The translations under genes were made by a program, and so were the position numbers. Source: Aphanomyces cochlioides (lineage: Eukaryota; Oomycota; Saprolegniomycetes; Saprolegniales; Verrucalvaceae). From it: a stretch of DNA of 64,000 nt. How positions within the stretch are numbered: position 1 is the stretch's first letter; every line of letters begins with the position of its first letter. The notes under the pieces were generated by a model. The model was given only the letters and a program-made list of their open reading frames with translations, was not told where the DNA came from and ran no database searches. The DNA lies in contig JAHQRK010000008.1 in NCBI GenBank assembly GCA_019828595.1, positions 2,232,001 to 2,296,000 of the forward strand, written 5' to 3'. Below are positions 35,368 through 46,155 of this stretch, in pieces.

Positions 35368-35391
35368 TTTGTAGTTAATGTAAACTACAAA
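35368..35391 (-). promoter_or_regulatory. 3'-terminal stem-loop of type D LINE
   Basis: Perfect 9-bp stem tttgtagtt/aactacaaa with a 6-nt loop, 18 nt inside the junction, between the conserved caatgggg and actaatattgcc blocks. The stem sequence differs wholly from type A while the pairing is kept. Confidence 0.75.
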
Positions 35392-35427
35392 CTAATATTG
35401 CCCGAAGGCTCATCCCATTTCCAACTG

Positions 35428-36804
35428 CTAGGCTGAATTGGAAATCAATTTGGCTTTTCGTTTTCTTGATTCGCTTCGACGTTGGGACTTCGATTTCTTC
35501 GGTGTTTGTAAGCTAACACGGCGAATATGTCGGATAAAACTGACTCTTGGCATCTGACCCAGGGGGTATACATTTTCATTGTCTTGGATCATACATAGAC
35601 TTCGGTCTATGCAGCGCTTGTATCGCTTGGCGAGGACCCAGCAATGGGATGTTGAATCAGTGACAGAAACAACCAAGAATTCTCCGTCAGGCTCATCCAA
35701 TATCGCTCTACAGATATCACGAATTGGATCACCCACCGATTGCTTGAGCAGTTGACGGGAGAATATGGCGTCGTTGTAGTGGAATCCATGTGTGTATGCC
35801 AGCTTGAGAAAATCATGCATCTTGGAAGGGGGAATGCCCGCGTCTTGAGGAACTCCATGGGCCTCTTTGAAACCCGAAATGACTTCTTCGCTGAGCTCAA
35901 AATTGGAGACATTCAAATTGGTAGCAACGATTCGGATTGCAGCCGCAAGACAAGATTTGTCACTGTTGTTGCCAATTTCTAGCCACAGAGGATCCATCGC
36001 TCGAAATTCAGCAAGCGTTGGGGCGAGACCAGTGTTCGTGAGGAAGTGGGCTCCAGCTTGTCGCCATCGTTGGTACATCGCCACGGCTTCTTGACACCCG
36101 CTGAGGTCTTTTTCGTCGAACCAGTCTTTGTCGAGTCCATCCGGGCGTTGAAACTTCCAGTTGACTTGGTATTGAATAGTTGAAATTCGATTTCGCATTG
36201 ATGCCACTTCGCGGTGGTCATCGATAAACAACACTTCATCGATGTCATCATCGTCGGTTGGAATTCGCAGAGTGCGTGGGCGGTTGGTTGGGGCATCAGC
36301 CGTTGTCGCATTCGTTTGTGGCCTGGCTGGAACAGAAACATCGTCCAATAGATCCATGAGGGATGGTAGCGGAGATCCATTGTCATTGCCCAAGGGGTCA
36401 AATTCGCGGGTGCTCGAGTTCAAAATGGACATATCAGGAGTAAATTGGTGTTCTTCAGTTGTAACTGGACTTGAAGGACGAGTGTCGGATGATTGCGTCA
36501 TAGGTACAGAAATCTCAACTCCATCCACTCCCTCAAGAGTAATCCCTGGAGACATCGAGCTCCCCACACCTCGTGTAGTTATGGGTCTCGACGTCTGCGC
36601 GGGGAGTACGCTATCGGCAGTGAAAATCGTTGAAGCTTCCATTGTTGTTGTCTTGGGTAAAATCAAAAGTGAGTCTTGGAGAATTGTTTTGAGATTCTCA
36701 CTGAACTTATTCTCAGTTGCGACACTTGAGTCAGGCACGATTTGATTGGGCAGTGAAATGTTTTGCGCGGATCGTGAGTGATGGTCGCCAGGATTCCCAA
36801 TCAA
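35428..36804 (-). CDS. LINE D ORF3: predicted chromodomain plus papain-like cysteine protease (458 aa)
   Basis: Complete ORF, ATG 36804 to stop 35428, 51 nt after the RT stop. The first about 180 residues are Ser/Thr/Pro-rich. Residues about 187-250 match the chromodomain pattern: EVLFIDDHR, then IQYQVNWKF, then DWFDEKDLSGCQEAV (compare YLVKW...TWEP..NL). A second domain has a Cys near residue 285 (DKSCLAAAI), a His near 387 (TSHCWVLAK) and an Asp/Asn pair near 408 (MIQDNENVYPL), the Cys-His-Asp/Asn order of papain-fold proteases (C39/OTU-like). The tail PKKSKSQRRSESRKRKAK is a likely nuclear localisation signal. What is seen is the ORF and motifs; the domain names are my reading. Four stubs keep its C-terminal part. 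A role in chromatin targeting or RNP processing is speculation. Confidence 0.65.
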   Translation of the reverse strand: MIGNPGDHHSRSAQNISLPNQIVPDSSVATENKFSENLKTILQDSLLILPKTTTMEASTIFTADSVLPAQTSRPITTRGVGSSMSPGITLEGVDGVEISVPMTQSSDTRPSSPVTTEEHQFTPDMSILNSSTREFDPLGNDNGSPLPSLMDLLDDVSVPARPQTNATTADAPTNRPRTLRIPTDDDDIDEVLFIDDHREVASMRNRISTIQYQVNWKFQRPDGLDKDWFDEKDLSGCQEAVAMYQRWRQAGAHFLTNTGLAPTLAEFRAMDPLWLEIGNNSDKSCLAAAIRIVATNLNVSNFELSEEVISGFKEAHGVPQDAGIPPSKMHDFLKLAYTHGFHYNDAIFSRQLLKQSVGDPIRDICRAILDEPDGEFLVVSVTDSTSHCWVLAKRYKRCIDRSLCMIQDNENVYPLGQMPRVSFIRHIRRVSLQTPKKSKSQRRSESRKRKAKLISNSA

Positions 36805-36855
36805 AAATTCAGCTGGGATACCAAGTCAAGAATACAGCTGGGGCTTGTAATCAAA

Positions 36856-39800
36856 TTACTGGTGTTCAACTCGAAAAGACATGGGATATTTTTCGAATAG
36901 CTCGTTGTATCCAGCTTGAGAGAAAAGGACTGAGATCGCTTCGATGATGTTTCGATAGTCGAAGTCGTCAGGCGAGAGCAAACGAATTGTTCGCCTGATG
37001 GAAGCTGTCCAACTGACAAATATAATCTCGTTCCATAGTAAAATCGGTAGAGGCCTTTTGCCATCGAACTTGGTTGCATTTCTTTGAGTCCATAAGGAGT
37101 ACGTGATGGAAGCACAAAGGAGGGACCATAATTTGAATAATGCGTCATGCAGGTGTTTTCCTCGCGTATTGGTCTTGAAGCGACTGATATTCGTGGTGGT
37201 TGCCCAATCAAACTTAACACCATAAGCTCTCCATGCTCGCTCTTGGAACATCCAAACTTGATGTACATGATGACATGTATGGAAGGCATGATGAAAAGTC
37301 TCAACATCCGAGCAATCTTCATAGACACAACAAATAGCGTCAGGGTTTTGGATCTGCATATAGGAAAACCTCGAGTTGACGGGTAACATCTTCATGTGCA
37401 ATCGAAACCATACATCGCCTTGAACAGGTGGAGGTAGATTACACACAGTACGAATGAGACGGATATACTTTGCTATGTCTTTGTCAGTTCTTGTCGTAGT
37501 CTTCATAGGATGTATAGCTTCAGTCTGGGGGGCGTGGTAAGCTAAATGCACCACGTTTTTCTTGGGCCACGACTCGAAAGGTAAATCAGCATCCTTGATT
37601 CTGGCTGTAAACGGATGTTGACAAGTCGGGACATTAGGCAGTGGCGACCCTTGCCGAATGTCAAACGATCGAACAACAACTTTGTCGAAGATTCGTGTGA
37701 GTTGATTGTAAATGTCGGTTGTGCGGGGCAATGTGGCAAAGTCCATGACTCCGTCCTGGTTTAGACAAACTTGGGCAGCTGGATTGTTCGACGACATTCG
37801 GTTCACGAACATGGTCTCTGTTGGCCAAGCGCCATGTGGGGTCAGGAAATCCTTCAGGCATCTGAGACCATTTTTGGCCCCGTGGCGGCACCAGAGACGC
37901 ATGTCTTCATCTTTCACGACATTTGCTAACATCTTAGCAGAGCCGAAGTGCATTGCGTCGTAGGCTGTGAGCCATACCGGGAGGTTCAGTACCGTGTCGA
38001 GATTTGGAGGCACGCCGATTCGCTTACTCATGTCTGTGGCTGACCAATGTTTCCAAGTATCAAGCCACAGTGGATGGAGCTCGCGAAGCAAAAGCCACTT
38101 GGAGCTTGCATTTGGGTAGTATGAAAGAAAATCGAATGGGTGACTGTCTCGGAATAACTGATGTATTGTGCGGCTAAATTGTCGCTGTACAAGTTTCTTC
38201 CACACCAGGATTTCACCAGGAGAATCGGCAGACATAAAGAGCTGTAAACGAAGAAGGCGTTGTGTTCGCAGCCTCGATGCAATGTGGGGGATTCCCAAGC
38301 CTAAAGGCTTGTCGTACTGCCACCTTCTATGGATTGAGGGACGGTAACTCTCATCGAGCTGGGTCTTGCGGCAAAGTATGAACTTGTTTAACATTTGTTG
38401 CCACGTAACGACCATAGCAGGAGGCACAGGTACAACGGCTGTTACATGCCACAACATAGATAGCAACATCGTGGAGGCAATAAGCTTTCGGCCCTGCAAT
38501 GTCCTTGCTCGTTTACCCCATAGTTGAAAGGACGAGATGAATTTGTCGTTGAGTTTTTGAAGTTGGGAGTCAGCCGAAAGTCGATGGCCAAAGAGAATAC
38601 CAAGATATTTCGTACACTGACCAGTTGGTACGATATTGAGCAAACCATCTGCTTCGATGTCTTCTTGATCGAGATGGTCGTTGAGAACCAAGGTCATGCA
38701 CTTGGAACGATTCAGACGGGCCCCTGAAGCCGTGCAAAACTCTTCCACAATTGCCATTTGCTCCACAGCAGATTGCAGCGAGTTTGATAACAACGTCGAG
38801 TCGTCGGCAAAGAATATACTCGTAATAACTGAGTCGTGGGGAGAGCGATTCCAAGATGTGGGGACGCTCGGAGCATCTCACCAAGAGGTTCTAGGTATAG
38901 GACGAACAGTAGGCATGATAAAGGACAGCCTTGTTTGACGCCTCGGGTAGGTCGGATCTTAGGGCCAAGCTCGCCATTGAAGATGATCTGGACCAAAGGT
39001 GAGTCGTACAAAAGAGCTACCCACGCAATGAAACCATCACCAGTGTTGACTTCTCTCAGCACATCAAGCATGAATTCTCGATCCACCATGTCGTACGCTT
39101 TCGAAAAGTCAAGGAATGTTGCATAGTAGTCGTGATCTTCGTTGGTGCAAAACGTTTGCAAAGTTTGCACAAGCAGGACGTGGTCATGCAGCCGTCGTCC
39201 TGGGACAAAGCCAGCTTGACTTGGGTGAATGAGATGAGGAGCTACTGTAGCCAGGCGATAAGCGAGGGCACGGGATAGTATCTTCACCTCCACTGACATG
39301 AGTGCAATAGGTCGGTAGTTTCCAGGATCGCCTCGATCACCAGCTTTGAAGAGCAGAGCCACAGCACTACGCCTTTGTTGAAGGAGTAGTTTACCGTGGT
39401 GGTGAAGTTGGTAGTTGAAGACCCTGACCAGGATTTCGGAGAAAGCCTCGGGTGCTACTTGGAAGAAGGCCGCTGGCCATCCATCAGGACCAGGAGACTT
39501 GTTTGGACTCATTGTCTTGAGAGCACTACACAGCTCGGCTGCTGTGATAGGTCTGTCTAGCTCCTCGCGTTGCTCATCATTGAGTTTGCGGGAGATAAAC
39601 CGTATGACAGCCCTCCGCCTCGCCCGGTTTAGCCGAGGTTGTTCGCCACGAGTGGTAGTCATTATTACCTTCCAATGGGCAGTGAATCTCTCTTTGATAG
39701 TGGTAGGATCAGACACGGGAATGCCATCGACGTTGACCGTCGTGATAGGAACCTTGAGTCCTTGTGGCCTTCGAAAGAAGTGGCTCGTACCGCGTTCGTT

Positions 39801-40359
39801 GATATTTGCATGAAAATCGAATTGCTGATCCATGCGGTATTGGCGATATTCGATTCTTGCGTTTTCCAGCGCCAACCGAGTAGCATCAACGGCAGCCTCG
39901 TCGAGCAAGCCAGCTTCGTATGATCGTTGTGCAGATATATGTCTCAGTTTTAGGCTTTTGAGCTCGTGTTGCATGGATTGGAGGTGGTGGCGATGACATT
40001 GTTGTAAACGTCGTTTGATTCGCTTAAGCCACCCATACCAGACGGCTCCCATGTTTGTCGATTCGTCCGCACGCATCTCAGAGAGGAGGTGTGATGCCTC
40101 TTCTCGTATGGCTTTGATGACGAGCGGGTCTTTGAGTAGCTCTCTCGGCAGCCTCCAGTAGCCACGGGTCGTGGGTGTATGACTTGTAGAGAGAACGACA
40201 GTGTGCTCCAAGTGATCTCCGGCAAAGCTGTTAGTGGCATATTTTGAGCTTTGGTAGGATTGGGCAACTAAATCTTGGTCAATGAACCAGTAGTCCAGAC
40301 GATTGCTTCGTCCTGGACCGCTTGCCAGTCTTTCGTGAGGGTGGTGTAGGCGCCACGCC
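36856..40359 (-). pseudogene. LINE copy D ORF2 (endonuclease C-terminal part and RT), one frameshift
   Basis: Begins within the nuclease (RSNRLDYWF, then GDHLEHTVV) at the truncation point. The RT has KSPGPDG, NYRPIALMS, DFSKAYD and RGVKQGCPLS. The frame breaks by one base near 38842, just before the FADD motif, and resumes to the stop at 36856. The C-terminal Cys/His cluster reads CCVYEDC...HHAFHTC. Close homolog of type A ORF2. Confidence 0.88.
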
Positions 40360-40432
40360 GCTCCTATGGCTCAGTTGGTAGAGCGTCAGTCTCATAATCT
40401 GAAGGTCGCCAGTTCGATCCTGGCTGGGAGCA
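40360..40432 (+). tRNA. tRNA-Met(CAT), array unit 7
   Basis: Identical tRNA; first T run mutated as in unit 6. Abuts the truncated 5' end of LINE copy D. Confidence 0.96.
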
Positions 40433-41412
40433 GCCTCTTTCATCCCTTTTTCTTGCCGCACTTGAACCGACATTCTCACAAAATCAAGCACACTACCATC
40501 GACACACAACAAGTATCACTCTGTCCCCTCGTCGTCAAAATAGCACCACCAGTCAACTAACACACACATTCCATTTGCCACACAAGGCCAGACGCATCGA
40601 AATGTTGTACCAACACACTACTCAATATACCTGCACCGACATATGCGCAAGTCTGTGAACGCGGCCAAAAACATCGCTCGTTCAGTCCTCCTGAGATCTC
40701 TTCTTTGCATGCACTCATGCCACTTTGTGTCGTGACAACAAGAACACTACTAAACACCGCGGTCCCAATCACTGATCACATGTATTACCTCGTTAGACGC
40801 AGAGGCTTAATATTGAATCCCCACGTTGCTTGATAAACGAAAGGTTGACAATACGACAGGAAAAACTCACGAACGTCTCACTCTTAGCTCTCAAAAGCAG
40901 TTCAATAGTGCCAGTGATTTCGATAGTAGTGTCTACAGTCGAAATGAACCAGGGATCGTAGAGTCTCCATATTGCGAATACTTTTACACAAATGAATGCC
41001 GCTGTGGCTACAGTGGTAAAGTGTCAATGGGTTTGTTTTGAATGGAATGAGAAGTGTGTTTACGCAAGGACTCGATGTGTTTGTGCGCATCCTTCCAGCA
41101 AGCATACATCAAGAAAAGTGTAGCGTCGGTCACCGGGGTAAACGCCATGCATTTGTATATGTTTCTAAGGTTCAAGAATACATGAGAAAGGATCCGTCGA
41201 TGAGTTCCAGCATTTTTAGTCGTTGGTGGCATGTATGAAGTCTTGTAGACGTCAGTATCTCTATTTTTGAGGTGGTTTCAAGTGGAAGAAATGTTTGAAT
41301 TTTTGGTAAGGCGAAAGATGGAGTGCGAGTAGTTTGAGACGAGAGTGGGGTATGAATAGGAAGGTGTTTGAATGGTGGATTTAGAATTTGAAGTGTCCAA
41401 TCAAGGTATGCC
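40360..41412 (+). repeat. 1,053-bp tRNA-Met array unit 7 (last complete unit)
   Basis: Same variants as unit 6. Followed with no insertion by the broken tRNA at 41413. Confidence 0.95.
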
Positions 41413-41459
41413 GCTCCTATGGCTCAGTTGGTAGAGTGTCAGTCTCATAATCTGAAGGT
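41413..41459 (+). pseudogene. Truncated tRNA-Met at the array edge
   Basis: First 47 nt of the tRNA with one change in the D-stem (gagcg to gagtg); the T-arm and 3' acceptor are missing and unrelated sequence follows. Box B is lost, so it should be inactive. It marks the right boundary of the array. Confidence 0.9.
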
Positions 41460-41508
41460 ATGCATTGGATTGTTTGCGAAACATGCAATCCCAAGTTAAT
41501 GAAAATTT

Positions 41509-42329
41509 TTGCTAAGGGCCATTGATCCTGATCACAAGAGTGATGTTACAGTACAACACAAATTAGTCCACCTCCTGACCCACACGCTTGGAACCGGAAC
41601 TAGGATTGAAAATATAGAAAGCCCAAAGAGCTCGGCGTTAAAGGCGTCTACAGCAAGCAAGCCTTCACTAGCCCCTTCCAAACCACGAGGCATTTGCAAA
41701 AACGGTAGCTTACGCTGGCGCAGTGATTGTCTAATCGTTAAGGCCGGTCGGGAAGTATTGTCAAAGAGAAAGATTGAAAACACCATACCGAACCGTAAAC
41801 GTCAACATCAACAACGCCGGGAAAGAGGGGCCCATCAAACGTGGCAATAAGACTATCCGTTGTTTAGACGTCGCCAGCTGATGATGACGACGAATTTGAC
41901 TCAAAGTGTATGACCGGCGTTGCAGCCGCAAAATCAAATATCAAACCCTCAACGAAAATGTGCCAGCCACATGCCAACCGAGCATTCACAAACCTTACAT
42001 ACCTCAGAGTTAGTAAAATCGACTGGATCAATGATTCAGGTGTACACACCATCTAACGCACGACGCAAGCATAATCGAAAACGCAACACCATCCAACATC
42101 ATCGTCAATACCGCTGGAAAACTTAACTTCGCGCGAAACTGGAAGGATCGGCTACCCTTAGACTGAAAAACAATAACACCTTACGCTCAGAGAAGTGCAC
42201 TACGTACCGGGGCTCCATTCGAATCTCCTTTCCATCCCGGCACTAAATATGAATGGCATCGATGTTCATTTTGGCAAGGAAGTCAAACTTATCCAACGTT
42301 CGACCGGAAACACTTTCGCTACTAGCTGA
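41509..42329 (+). pseudogene. Ty1/copia retrotransposon fragment (Gag knuckle, protease, pre-integrase region)
   Basis: Plus-strand remains spread over several frames. A degenerate zinc knuckle (ICKNGSLRWRSDC) lies near 41690-41730. The aspartic-protease motif DWINDSGVHT has DSG at 42034-42042. The copia signature LREVHYVPGLHSNLLSIPAL begins at 42186 and is followed by VHFGKEVKLIQ and a stop near 42328. Order and spacing fit Ty1/copia Gag-Pol. Frameshifted throughout; no LTRs or RT seen, so it is a relic. Confidence 0.7.
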
Positions 42330-42501
42330 GGCATTAACCGCCTGCCAATACTAGAGACATTTCTGCAACAAACATTGGGAGGAACTACTACAACGACAGG
42401 TGGAATGGCTTTTCACTTCAATAAAATAAAGGGATCATCACAATTTCGACCGATGATCTGCCAGTCTCACTCTACATGATTGACTATATATAGTATTCTT
42501 A

Positions 42502-44399
42502 TTGCAGAGTTATTGGATGTCACTTGGCTGTGGCTTTGATCGACGGATCTCTTTCACGATCGACGTGACGGACTTCGACCGACCGTACTTCATCGATTGC
42601 CGTGTCGCTTGTATGGCCACGACTCAGCATTTCTACCACAAGGCGCCAAAAGTACGAATGGAAGGAGTAAGCAAACTTGACGGCTCCACGATCCTTTGGC
42701 CCAAACATCTAGGCTGGCAAGCAACCAGAGAGTCCAAACTCGTATTCCTTCCACAATTCGTACAGATTGCGAGGTCTTTGTGACAGTTTGAGCTTTGGAA
42801 GCTTATGTGGCGCCGAAACGGAGGTATCGTCAACGCGTGAGTGTAGAGTAGATGGCATCGCTGCGATTCGCTTGAGCGACGAGTGGATACGATCGAAGCC
42901 AGCGTGGATGCTGCTGGCGATTCCCTCCAATTGTAAGTTTCGATTCATTTCAATATCCTCCAAGCGAGTGTTAATGCCTCGAAAATCACTAGACGGAGCT
43001 GTCAAGGCTGCCATGATTGCCGTTGTCGATGAATTGCTGCTGTCAATGGCTCCCACGTCCGCACCACACTCTAGAATTCGAATCTCTCCACCATATCCAT
43101 GAACGACAATAGGCTTGCGTACAACCAAAGAACTCAACGGAGTGTCAATGTCAACATTCAACACAACACGAACGGCTCGTACAATCCTTTCCCCCAAAAA
43201 GCTCGGTAATGGATGGAAGTCTTGGTCCATTGAACTCGTGCCTGGTATAGCTGCATGGGCAAAGGCAAGCCCAAAAATTGTGCTACACCGGAGCCCCACA
43301 ATCGATATGAGTTGGGCACAACCTGCGTTTGCAGAAAATCGAGGCTACACCAATTGCTTTCAATCATAGTGTATTGAGCTGGACCACTTGGACCACGCAA
43401 GCAGCAGGCAACAGTTGCTTCAGGATAATTTCTTTCAACATCAATATATGTGTCGACTTGCTTTTTCTGTCCCCTCCATCGACCACGCAACTCAATCTGC
43501 GGTCTTGTCACTCGACGCCTTGCTTTCGAATCTCACAACGAAACATATGTGATTGACCAGCAGTCGAGAAATCTCACTTTGGTGAAATTTTGTAGATAAC
43601 ATTGCAAGAATGGTACAAAAGTCTAGGACACGCATAAAAACAGACGATAATATTGTTGGCGTGGTTTGGAGTGTCCAAAAGGTCGGGATTTTATCCAGCA
43701 CGTCTGTCTGCACTCTCAAATTGCGAGAAATTCTGCGACCATCATAACTCATTCTTCCTACACCTTCTCCAACCACATTTTTTCTGTGCTCTCCTATGAT
43801 GGATTCCACCGAGACTTCCCCCGTCGCACTCTATCGTGTTCCTGTGTCGAAGTGTGCCAGAGATTTCAAAGAACAGTCGTCGTCAGCACGAAGTGAGCCT
43901 CAGATCATTGTCGGTAACACAGTGGAGGGAATGGAAAGACGCTCTGGTGGAGTTCTGTCGACCTCAATGCATTCGTGAAATCATTGTTCCAGAGGTCGAT
44001 CCGAAATTCAAGGTTTCTGACAATTCGACCCCTCAAACGAGTGATTTGCACAAGTTTATAGACCTCGCATTTCATGACATATTTGATAAGCTCGTTCAAA
44101 AGCGTTGAACGAGTTGGATTTCCTTCGTCACGTATGTCATCCCATAGAACCAACTTCCGAGGCATAAATGAGCTCAATTTCTTTTTCATCGACTTCAATG
44201 TGTTGGATCGAGCAAAGCTTGGCAGGCTGGATGCCGAGGGATGCGTTGTTCCGAATGCTTTCAAGTTAAAGTATTGACGGATGTGCTCTGGTGTGATGTA
44301 CAACAAGTCCTTAGACGAGAATAACGCTGCGTCCAGCTCATGCGACCGACCAAGGAACTCCATGAAGAGTTGAAGCTCGGAGTAATAGTCATTCTTCAT
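42502..44399 (-). pseudogene. Decayed Crypton (tyrosine recombinase with GCR1_C-like C terminus)
   Basis: Read right to left. The N-terminal core-binding part (44399-44060) has SMKKKLSSFMPRKLVLWDDI and GNPTRSTLLNELIK. A degraded middle follows. The C-terminal catalytic part (43505-43440) has ELRGRWRG and VDTYIDVERNYPEA, with the Tyr of TYID as predicted nucleophile. Then come GLPLPMQLYQARVQW and a GCR1_C-like DNA-binding region: LYELWKEYEFGLSG near 42730, continuing as DRGAVKFAYS...GHTSDTAIDEV (42700-42530). At least three frameshifts. Motif order matches oomycete Cryptons as I know them. No transcription unit can be intact. Confidence 0.72.
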
Positions 44400-44694
44400 G
44401 TCAGAACAAAAATGATTGGCTTATATGCGTGCAATAGAAGTGTTCCTCTCGATCATGGGTGAGATAAGTGAGATTTGAATAGAAATGACTGGAGTAAAAA
44501 GTCTCACTACACATCTCACTGAAAAAAGATAAATACGGTACCTCGAAAATACCCTTGATGATGCAGACTTTTTCGTCTTTTCGCCCAATAAGATGTTGAT
44601 GAGAAGTCCATGGCGCGGCATGGCGCTGAAAGATAAATTTAACGCACTAGAGAAATGGAGTTTAACGTAGCGTTTTATTTGCTTAACTGCTTAA
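44400..44694. other. Intergenic, nothing recognised
   Basis: About 295 bp between the Crypton start and the MITE; AT-rich, no coding or RNA signal seen. Confidence 0.5.
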
Positions 44695-44697
44695 TTA

Positions 44698-44966
44698 GGG
44701 CCCGTCTGGCAACCGAAAATATTACAATAAATTGGCCCAAAATGCCATTTTGAGGCCAAATTCAATACTTGAGGTCAAAATATGAACTTGTTTATCTCAA
44801 AGAGTTTTGCTCCAAACCCAATATTTTTGGCTGGGATATACTCAGTGGGGGCTCTCAAAATGCCATTTTACGAAATGGAGGTTTTACCCCTATTTTGAAT
44901 ATGCCATAAATCATTGATCCCATTTTGGCTGAAAATAATGATTTTGAAATTTTGCCAGACGCACCC
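44698..44966. mobile_element. 269-bp MITE, Tourist/PIF-Harbinger-like
   Basis: Terminal inverted repeats gggcccgtctggcaa (44698-44712) and ttgccagacgcaccc (44952-44966) match at 13 of 15 positions. They are flanked by direct TTA (44695-44697 and 44967-44969), the 3-bp target duplication typical of PIF/Harbinger. The interior is non-coding and AT-rich, with a repeated aaaatgccattt motif. GGGCC..GTCTGG termini are Tourist-like. Confidence 0.78.
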
Positions 44967-45668
44967 TTAATACAAAGTTCAAGTTAAATCAATTATCAGA
45001 GTTTAGCTATTTTCATCGGTATACTAATATCAAGACAATACAGTGGTTTTAACAATGGGACAATTATTCCGGACCAAAGTAGTATATAATTATAAAGTAC
45101 TTGCAGAATGTTACTTTACCACAATAGTATACGTATATCACGAAAAACTCTTATAAAATCAATACCTACTGAGTACAATTGTTCTAACAGTTAAAATGTA
45201 ATACTTTTGTACAGAACAAATTGATCAACGATCGTAACTTTTTTCTAGTATTACTCCTAAACTATTCAAACTCAGGCACGCTATTTATACTCATAAATTG
45301 CTCTAAATAAATCAATTGTGATGCGAACGCGTAAGACACCAGTGCTACGTTTTATACGTAGATCTGATTGGATAAATGTAGCTAATTTTTTAAAGTCAAT
45401 CATCCATGTGTCTTCTAGCTTCAACAATAACGATTTGATCGAGCTTGTTTGGCTCTTCAGTTTGGTCAAAACTACAATCTTACCTATATTTATGATGTGT
45501 CCAGGGCCTTTTACTTTCACTCCAGATTGAAATCATCAATTTATTTAGATAGTTACTCCGCATTATCTAAACAGAGTTGTCGGCTCACTACTGACTCTGC
45601 GGCTCCTCGGCAGAGAACAGCCCAACTATGTTCCCATGCATGCTCCAAATCTAAGGAAACTTGTACCC

Positions 45669-45704
45669 TGAACCACCGTTTTGGGACACCAAAACGGAGG
45701 TTCA
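45669..45704. repeat. Inverted repeat, 16-bp arms
   Basis: tgaaccaccgttttgg / ccaaaacggaggttca with one mismatch and a 4-nt loop. Could be the core of a foldback element; no target duplication identified. Confidence 0.7.
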
Positions 45705-46123
45705 AGATTCTAATGTAGCTCAGTGGATGTGAGAATAAGACCAAGCAATTCATAGCCTTGGAATAGATTTTTACAAAAATGAATACAAAGAATCACATAC
45801 CCTTATTCAAACTCACAGACCGACCTTAGTGCGATAAATATCGGACAATGGTCTACAAGCATTCGTTTGCGATTTAGTGTACTAGCGGATCAAAAAGCAA
45901 AAGGTGAAATGCCAACTACAAAACTATTCGCTTAAATATATTGCATTTTTGATGAAAGCAATTATTTCAACTACCCAGGTCAACCATATCCATGATCAAT
46001 CATCTTGCAGATTTGCTGTCGAAGGCGCCACAAATGACAAAATGACAGTGACGTTGTGCTTCGACAAAGTTTAGTTGTTAAGTATTGGTCAATTTTTGTC
46101 CAATGATTGTCATACTCTAGCGT

Positions 46124-46155
46124 AACTATTGTGGATAACGTCATCCACAATAGTT
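46124..46155. repeat. Inverted repeat, 13-bp arms
   Basis: aactattgtggat / atccacaatagtt, perfect, 6-nt loop (aacgtc). In AT-rich intergenic DNA; no neighbouring gene end to make it a terminator. Confidence 0.75.

Larger units (their letters stand above)
35350..40359 (-). mobile_element. LINE copy D (type D), 5'-truncated, 5,010 bp, with extra 3' ORF
   Basis: Flanked by tRNA remnant 35336-35349 and intact tRNA 40360. Minus-strand order: partial endonuclease and RT (ORF2, to 36856), 51-nt gap, ORF3 (36804-35428), 78-nt 3' UTR. ORF2 is homologous to type A ORF2 but clearly diverged at the DNA level. Five copies or stubs with this 3' end are in the window. The whole ORF2-ORF3 unit lies between two 14-bp duplications, so ORF3 belongs to the element. 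Confidence 0.93.

Noticed and set aside
40360..41459. An eighth functional tRNA-Met at 41413
   Set aside because: Only 47 nt match, there is a D-stem change, and box B and the 3' acceptor strand are missing.
45281..45520. 79-aa minus-strand ORF in AT-rich DNA
   Set aside because: No recognisable motif, low-complexity surroundings and no splice or neighbour context.
45714..45740. A tRNA or SINE promoter (gtagctcagtgg)
   Set aside because: Only a box A-like string is present; no box B at proper spacing and no cloverleaf.
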